From assembly GCA_031272845.1 (NCBI GenBank), contig JAISTA010000045.1, forward strand, positions 1-10,757: a stretch of DNA of 10,757 nucleotides, in the 5' to 3' direction. Source of the DNA: Oscillospiraceae bacterium. Lineage in GTDB: Bacteria; Bacillota; Clostridia; Oscillospirales; Oscillospiraceae. Positions 6,895 through 10,757 of the stretch are shown in pieces (position 1 is the first letter of the stretch; the number at the start of each line of letters is the position of its first letter). Both the position numbers and the translations under genes were made by a program. The notes below the pieces were generated by a model that had not been told where the DNA came from, did not search any database, and was given only the letters and a program-made list of their open reading frames with translations.

Positions 6895-7617
6895 ATGAAA
6901 ATAACCGTTATCAACGGCACGGAGCAGCGGGGCTGCACCTTTGCCATGAAGGAGCAGCTTCTCGCGTCGCTCGGCGGCGGCCACACCGTAACCGAGTATT
7001 TCTTACCGCGCGACTGCCCCATTTTCTGCACCGGCTGCAAGACCTGCTTTTATAAAGACCTGAGCGCTTGCCCGCACGCGCAGTACACAGTCCCGATTTG
7101 GGAGAGCATTATGGACGCGGAGCTGCTTGTGTTCACCTCGCCGACCTATGTGTTCCACGCCACGGCGCAGATGAAAGCGCTGCTCGACCACTACGGCAAG
7201 AACTGGATGGCGCACTCGCCGCAAGCGCCGATGTTCAGAAAGCAGGCGGTGATTATCACAAACGCAATCGGTCAGGGAATGGACAAAACCGTCCGTGACA
7301 TTAAGGACAGCCTCGATTTCTGGGGCGTTGCACGTACATATGTAATAAAGCAGGCGCTGTTTCAGCCGCAGTGGGAGCAGGTCACAAAAAAGCGCAAGGC
7401 CGCGATTATGGCGCGGTGTGAAAAGACCGCCGCAAGGATAACGTCCCGCAAAAGGGTAACGCCGACTGTCAAAATCAAAGCGCTGTTCACCGTAATGCGC
7501 ATTGCGCAGGGCATGATTGACAAGTCAGAGCGCCGCGCCGGGCGCGAACACACGGCGGATTATCTGCACTGGCAAAAAAACGGCTGGCTCAACGGCAAAA
7601 AGCCGTGGCGGGAGTAA
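6895..7617 (+). CDS. Flavodoxin-fold NAD(P)H/FMN oxidoreductase with iron-sulfur type Cys motif
   Basis: This 240-residue protein begins with the beta-strand and phosphate-loop region of the flavodoxin-like NADPH-dependent FMN reductase family (MKITVINGTEQRGCT). It contains the conserved SPTYVFHATAQMKALLD segment that contacts flavin. Between them, C45, C48, C51 and C59 form CX2CX2CX7C. This fits the compact 4Fe-4S motif of archaeal and clostridial iron-sulfur flavoproteins (Isf), so an FMN plus [4Fe-4S] electron-transfer role is possible; a cluster-free reductase remains an alternative. The last 80 or so residues are basic and helical and extend beyond the core fold. The ATG at 6895 is preferred over a GTG at 6880 because the family starts at MKI and AAGTGAG lies about 10 nt upstream. 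It is the first gene of its operon and is cytoplasmic; the substrate is unknown. Confidence 0.82.
   Translation: MKITVINGTEQRGCTFAMKEQLLASLGGGHTVTEYFLPRDCPIFCTGCKTCFYKDLSACPHAQYTVPIWESIMDAELLVFTSPTYVFHATAQMKALLDHYGKNWMAHSPQAPMFRKQAVIITNAIGQGMDKTVRDIKDSLDFWGVARTYVIKQALFQPQWEQVTKKRKAAIMARCEKTAARITSRKRVTPTVKIKALFTVMRIAQGMIDKSERRAGREHTADYLHWQKNGWLNGKKPWRE
7610..7614 (+). promoter_or_regulatory. Ribosome binding site of the methyltransferase gene
   Basis: GGGAG at the very end of the oxidoreductase gene lies 7 nt before the ATG at 7622. It supports that start over an in-frame ATG about 105 nt upstream, which would add 35 residues unlike the family. Confidence 0.7.
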
Positions 7618-7621
7618 ATTT

Positions 7622-8248
7622 ATGCCGAATGAAAAAGACAATAAGCGATTTTGGAACCGCAGCGCGGCGTTTTACGACGCGTCGCGCCGCCCTGACAGTC
7701 CGGCGTATGACGCGGTAATTTCCCGCATTCGCGCACGGCTGACACCTGAAATGAACGTGCTGGAGCTGGCGACCGGAACCGGCATAATCGCGCTGCGCAC
7801 GGCGGACTGCTGCCGCACGATTGAGGCAACCGATTTTTCCGAGGAGATGATACGCGTCGCAAAATCCAAGGCCGCTCCCGAAAACGTGACCTTTGCCGTT
7901 GCGGACGCAACCGCTCTGCCGTATGCCGACGGCCGGTTTGACGCTGTTATCATCTCAAACGCTCTTCACATTATGCCGAACCCGCAAAAAGCGCTTGAAA
8001 ACATCCGGCGTGTGCTGCGTGACGGCGGCATACTGTTCGCGCCGACCTATCTGCGCACGCGCAGCTTCGGCGAGAAAATCAAGGTGCTCATCGGCGCGGT
8101 TATCGGCTTTAAGACCTATTCCAAGTGGACAAAGGCAGAATATCTGGCCTTTCTCGCGCAAAACGGATGGGAGGTGCTGACCTGCGAGGTTTTCAGCGCA
8201 ACCTTTCCGCTGGCTTATGTCACGGCGGTCAAAAAAGAAGCAGAATGA
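7622..8248 (+). CDS. Class I SAM-dependent methyltransferase
   Basis: This 208-residue protein has the Methyltransf_11/25 (UbiE-like) signature. The N-terminal F-W-N-R-S-A-x-x-Y-D segment (10-19) is typical of UbiE-like enzymes. Motif I is VLELATGTG (46-54), which binds SAM. Next come an acidic ATDFSEEMI segment contacting the ribose, VADATALPYADGRFDAVI (motif II and following), and the motif III region with L-R-D-G-G. A C-terminal Y/F-rich segment probably shapes the substrate pocket. It transfers a methyl group from SAM to an unknown small acceptor; menaquinone-type, lipid or xenobiotic acceptors are all possible. It begins 4 nt after the oxidoreductase stop and overlaps the hydrolase start by 4 nt (ATGA), so all three are co-expressed. 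The family call is firm; no specific substrate is claimed. Confidence 0.88.
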   Translation: MPNEKDNKRFWNRSAAFYDASRRPDSPAYDAVISRIRARLTPEMNVLELATGTGIIALRTADCCRTIEATDFSEEMIRVAKSKAAPENVTFAVADATALPYADGRFDAVIISNALHIMPNPQKALENIRRVLRDGGILFAPTYLRTRSFGEKIKVLIGAVIGFKTYSKWTKAEYLAFLAQNGWEVLTCEVFSATFPLAYVTAVKKEAE

Positions 8249-9153
8249 ATACAAGCAGCGCCGCGCCGCAATATTCGGAGCATATTATTCCGTCCGCCGG
8301 GACGCAAATCGTCCTGTCCGTGTGGGAGCCTGAAAAACCGCAGGCCGTAATTGTGTTCATCCCCGCAACGATGGTTCACCCACTGTTTTATGAAACGCTG
8401 CTTGCGGACTTTGCGGAAAACGGCTTCGCTGTCGTCGGCGTGCACCCCGTCGGGCACGGCAAAAGCCCGCGCGGCGTGAAGCGGTACACTCTGCGCAGCA
8501 TTGTGCAAAACGCGCGTGACGCGGTCTCATTTTCGCAGCATCGGTACGCCCTGCCTATTATCGCGATGGGGTCAAGTCAGGGCGGCATTGCCGCGGCGGC
8601 TCTGGCGGCGGAGGATACGCGGCTTGCCGCCGCATTCCCGCACAATGCTATGCTTTCAGAGCTGCCGGAATCAGTCGGCGTTTCGCGGTTTCCGAAATGG
8701 TTTCGGCACATCTACCGCCCAATTAAGGGTGCGTTTAGGCTGCTGGCGCGGATTATACCGGACGCAGGGCTGCCGCTCGGGTTTTACCTCGACCGCAGCC
8801 GTATCAGCCGCAATCCGGAGCTTTGGAACGCGATATCGCGGGATCCGCTGTTTTTGAACAAATATTCCCTGCATTTTCTGGCGAGCCTGTTCACAACGGT
8901 GTTCCCCGGCCTGACCGACGGCAGTATCCGCTGCCCCGTGTACCTGATTTCAGACATTGGAGACGAGCTGTTTACCCCGGCATACACACAGCTTGTGTTT
9001 GACAGGCTGCGCGCGCCGCACAAGGAGCTGATAAAGCTCGACCTCGGCGGACATATGCTGATGGCGGAGCAGCCTAACGGCGTGTGCGCGGCGCTTGTGC
9101 CAAAAATGTGCGAGGCGCTGGGGCTTGCGCAAATTACAAGCACAGTAAATTGA
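8245..9153 (+). CDS. Alpha/beta hydrolase (lysophospholipase/serine aminopeptidase S33-like)
   Basis: This 302-residue protein shows an alpha/beta-hydrolase fold of the Hydrolase_4 type. A first strand pair (AVIVFIPAT) carries the region that forms the oxyanion hole. HPVGHGKSPRG (about 71-81) matches the G-x-G-x-S loop typical of lysophospholipases. The nucleophile elbow is G-S-S111-Q-G. The likely acid is D240 in SDIGDELFTPAY, and the catalytic base is H270 in LGGHMLMAEQP. Residues about 145-220 form a helical cap. There is no signal peptide, so it is cytoplasmic and probably cleaves an ester, thioester or amide of a small lipid-like substrate. The start at 8245 overlaps the methyltransferase stop (ATGA) with only a weak AAGAAG upstream, so translation is probably coupled. 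An alternative ATG 120 nt upstream would lie deep inside the methyltransferase gene and is rejected. Confidence 0.87.
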   Translation: MNTSSAAPQYSEHIIPSAGTQIVLSVWEPEKPQAVIVFIPATMVHPLFYETLLADFAENGFAVVGVHPVGHGKSPRGVKRYTLRSIVQNARDAVSFSQHRYALPIIAMGSSQGGIAAAALAAEDTRLAAAFPHNAMLSELPESVGVSRFPKWFRHIYRPIKGAFRLLARIIPDAGLPLGFYLDRSRISRNPELWNAISRDPLFLNKYSLHFLASLFTTVFPGLTDGSIRCPVYLISDIGDELFTPAYTQLVFDRLRAPHKELIKLDLGGHMLMAEQPNGVCAALVPKMCEALGLAQITSTVN

Positions 9154-9258
9154 TGATTGCGGAAGCAGCCGGTATTACCGCAACGCACTGCGTAATTACA
9201 TGTCCGCCGCTTGCGCATACATAGCCGCTGCCGCCGCACCCGACTGCCCAGTCAAAGA

Positions 9259-9299
9259 AAAAGCCCCGAAACGCCTGTCACAGGCATTTCGGGGCTTTT
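9259..9299. terminator. Bidirectional intrinsic terminator between convergent units
   Basis: A long hairpin: AAAAGCCCCGAAA (9259-9271) pairs perfectly with TTTCGGGGCTTTT (9287-9299). After one C/A mismatch, GCCTG pairs with CAGGC around a TCA loop. T-tracts lie on both sides: TTTT on the + strand, and TTTTTCTTT when read on the - strand. It serves the hydrolase operon (106 nt past its stop) and the glycosidase gene (47 nt past its stop). Bases 9154-9258 hold nothing else I can assign. Confidence 0.92.
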
Positions 9300-9345
9300 G
9301 CTTCATCTTGAATTTATCGAACCGTCACGCGTCAGACCGCGTTAC

Positions 9346-10689
9346 CTACGGCAGCAGAACAAATCTGTGCAGCATTGCGGCTACCTCGGCGCGCGTCGCG
9401 TTGCCCTGCGGGTCAAAGATATTGCCGGATTTGCCGCTGACTATGCCGTTTTCGTAGCACCATTTCACCGCGTCCTCCGCCCAGAAGGACACGCTTCCGG
9501 CGTCGGCGAACTTCAGCGCCGCGCCTGAAACGGCGGGCGAGCCCTTGTATTTGTACAGTATCAGCGTGAGCTGCTCGCGCGTGATATTCATGTCCGGAGA
9601 AAACTGCCCGACAGCCGTTCCGGTGACTATGTTGTTCTCATACGCCCAGCGCACCGGATTTGTGTACCAAACCCCGTTAGGTACGTCCGCGAATGGATTC
9701 GGCAATGTAGGCGCCGGTCTGCCCGCGTAGCTGTTCAGCACCGTGACGAGCATTGCGCGCGTCATAGGCATACCCGGGCCGAAGCTTGTTGCTGACAGAC
9801 CGCTGAACAGCTTGTTTTCAACCGCGAAAGCTATATCTGAAACATACCACGCGTTTCCGGGAATATCGCGAAAGCCCTTGAGCGACTCCGGCAGGTTCGG
9901 TACGCCCGTGTAGTAAAAGCCGATTACGTTGTTCAGCTTGCGTCCCGCCTCCTGAATCGTTGTTCCGTTTGCCCATAAATAAGAGCTTGCCCCGCCGTCC
10001 ATCGCTATAGCGTCCGTGCAGCCGCGCGCCAGCAGCAGCGCCGCGATTTGGTTGAAGGTCGCGTTCATCTCGCCGAGCAGCAGGCTGCCGTCCGCCTTTA
10101 TGCCGACAACGGTGCGCTGCGCCGAACCCTTCATCTTGGAATCGTTTTTGAAGGAGTCGTTGTAGGCGGTATCGACGACATTTATCCCATTTTCGAGAAT
10201 ATGCGGACCGCACGCCACGGCCATCTGTATGGTGTCTATCGGGAAAAGATCGTGCAGCTTTCCGCTCGGCGCGCTGTAATCCACGCGCACAATGCGCCAA
10301 GTGCCGTCTGTAAACTGCACAAGATTTGCCTCATACCACTTCGTGTTGAGCATTTGCCCGTCCTGATACAGGCGGCCGTAGGTCTCGTTCGTTCCGGTGT
10401 ACGCATCAAAATAAGTGCCGACAACTGCCGCCGAAAGCTCTCCCTGCGCTTTACCCGCAGAGATTATCTCCCCTACCGGCTGCGAGCTGTCGAGCTTGTC
10501 GTTTGCGAGCAGTATTTTGGCGGTGTAGCCCTGCGCCGGAATCTCGACAAAGTTCATTCCGTCGGCAGAGCCGGCCGTTACGTCTCCCGCAACCTCCGCC
10601 GACGCCTTTTGACCGGGCCGACTGATAATTGTGAGTGACACCAAAAGCGCGATGGCCAGAAGTGCCGACAGTATTCGTTTTGATTTCAT
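9346..10689 (-). CDS. Secreted SLH-anchored NAGPA-type phosphodiester glycosidase
   Basis: This 447-residue protein has a signal peptide (1-31; MKSKR, hydrophobic core, cleavage after KASA). A phosphodiester glycosidase domain of the NAGPA/DUF2233 family spans about 55-262. Its landmarks are AAVVGTYFDAYTG near 88, CGPHIL at 160, QRTVVGIKADGS at 191-202, and the hallmark AMDGGASS at 229-236 followed by R250 and NVIGFY. Human NAGPA removes GlcNAc from a GlcNAc-1-phosphodiester; bacterial relatives are thought to act on sugar phosphodiesters, so wall or capsule polymers are plausible substrates here (inference). Three SLH segments follow (273, 331 and 392 to the end), each with a T-R or T-R-E motif, anchoring it to the wall. 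The ATG at 10689 has AGGGAG 5 nt upstream. An in-frame ATG at 10755 would place the promoter inside the gene and is rejected. It appears monocistronic. Confidence 0.9.
   Translation of the reverse strand: MKSKRILSALLAIALLVSLTIISRPGQKASAEVAGDVTAGSADGMNFVEIPAQGYTAKILLANDKLDSSQPVGEIISAGKAQGELSAAVVGTYFDAYTGTNETYGRLYQDGQMLNTKWYEANLVQFTDGTWRIVRVDYSAPSGKLHDLFPIDTIQMAVACGPHILENGINVVDTAYNDSFKNDSKMKGSAQRTVVGIKADGSLLLGEMNATFNQIAALLLARGCTDAIAMDGGASSYLWANGTTIQEAGRKLNNVIGFYYTGVPNLPESLKGFRDIPGNAWYVSDIAFAVENKLFSGLSATSFGPGMPMTRAMLVTVLNSYAGRPAPTLPNPFADVPNGVWYTNPVRWAYENNIVTGTAVGQFSPDMNITREQLTLILYKYKGSPAVSGAALKFADAGSVSFWAEDAVKWCYENGIVSGKSGNIFDPQGNATRAEVAAMLHRFVLLP
9349..9873 (-). repeat. SLH triplet of the glycosidase (coding)
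   Basis: Segments begin at FRDIPGNAWY (273), PFADVPNGVWY (332) and FADAGSVSFWAED (394). They share long identical stretches with the canonical triplet at 6151-6705, including PMTRAMLVTV, GNIFDPQG and ATRAEVA. The two triplets are clearly paralogous. Confidence 0.85.
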
Positions 10690-10694
10690 TTTCG

Positions 10695-10700
10695 CTCCCT
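10695..10700 (-). promoter_or_regulatory. Ribosome binding site of the glycosidase gene
   Basis: Read on the - strand, AGGGAG lies 5 nt before the ATG at 10689 and fixes that start. Confidence 0.75.
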
Positions 10701-10726
10701 CGCAAATAATTTGATTTTTCAAGAAT

Positions 10727-10755
10727 ATTATATCCGGCAAACGCGGAAATGTCAA
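10727..10755 (-). promoter_or_regulatory. Perfect-consensus sigma-A promoter of the glycosidase gene
   Basis: On the - strand TTGACA (10755-10750) and TATAAT (10732-10727) are separated by exactly 17 nt. Transcription would start near 10720, giving a leader of about 30 nt. No operator palindrome is visible in the short stretch available; sequence upstream of the -35 is outside the window. Confidence 0.9.
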
Positions 10756-10757
10756 CA

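Noticed and set aside
9157..9183. Inverted repeat TTGCGG ... CCGCAA just after the hydrolase stop
   Set aside because: A 6-bp stem with a 15-nt loop and no T-tract is too weak to call; the real terminator is at 9259-9299.
10048..10638. + strand open frame of 196 codons opposite the glycosidase gene
   Set aside because: It is the antisense shadow of a gene with a clear domain, signal peptide, ribosome binding site and promoter.
1..10757. CRISPR array, tRNA/rRNA genes, insertion sequences, riboswitches
   Set aside because: I saw no direct-repeat/spacer pattern, no tRNA-like cloverleaf, no transposase motifs or terminal inverted repeats. The leaders visible here (about 30-40 nt) are too short for a riboswitch.

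Overview
The window looks like chromosomal DNA of a fairly GC-rich anaerobic member of the Firmicutes, most likely a clostridial (Oscillospirales-like) lineage. Supporting signs are two exported proteins ending in S-layer homology (SLH) triplets, purine-rich ribosome binding sites, sigma-A type promoters, an exbB-like/DUF2149 gene pair and a flavoprotein with an iron-sulfur type cysteine motif. This placement is inference; there is no rRNA or other taxonomic marker. No tRNA, CRISPR array, insertion sequence or phage gene is visible.

Region 1 (1-6795, + strand) is one tightly packed transcription unit whose beginning lies outside the window. In order: the 3' part of a gene for a C-terminally membrane-anchored surface protein with a Big_2 (Ig-like) domain and a Pro-rich linker; a MotA/TolQ/ExbB-family proton-channel protein; a small DUF2149 protein whose single membrane helix resembles the proton-carrying helix of ExbD; and a 1622-residue secreted protein with two GLUG-repeat modules, InlB-like repeats, a beta-helix-like region and six SLH-type segments in two triplets. 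Gaps are 15 nt, a 4-nt overlap and 3 nt, and a strong intrinsic terminator closes the unit. The arrangement suggests an ion-gradient-powered cell-envelope machine working with a wall-anchored surface protein. It is the most interesting part of the window.

Region 2 (6825-9299, + strand) is a separate three-gene operon behind its own extended -10 promoter: a flavodoxin-fold NAD(P)H/FMN oxidoreductase with a CX2CX2CX7C motif, a class I SAM-dependent methyltransferase and an alpha/beta hydrolase. The genes are spaced by 4 nt and a 4-nt overlap. The substrate is unknown.

Region 3 (9346-10757, - strand) carries one monocistronic gene converging on region 2. It encodes a secreted NAGPA-type phosphodiester glycosidase fused to an SLH triplet closely related to the one in the 1622-residue protein, and is driven by a perfect-consensus TTGACA-17-TATAAT promoter. 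A long, nearly perfect bidirectional terminator separates it from region 2. Regions 1 and 3 both supply SLH-anchored surface proteins, so the locus appears to be largely an envelope/surface-layer neighbourhood with a small metabolic operon inserted between.
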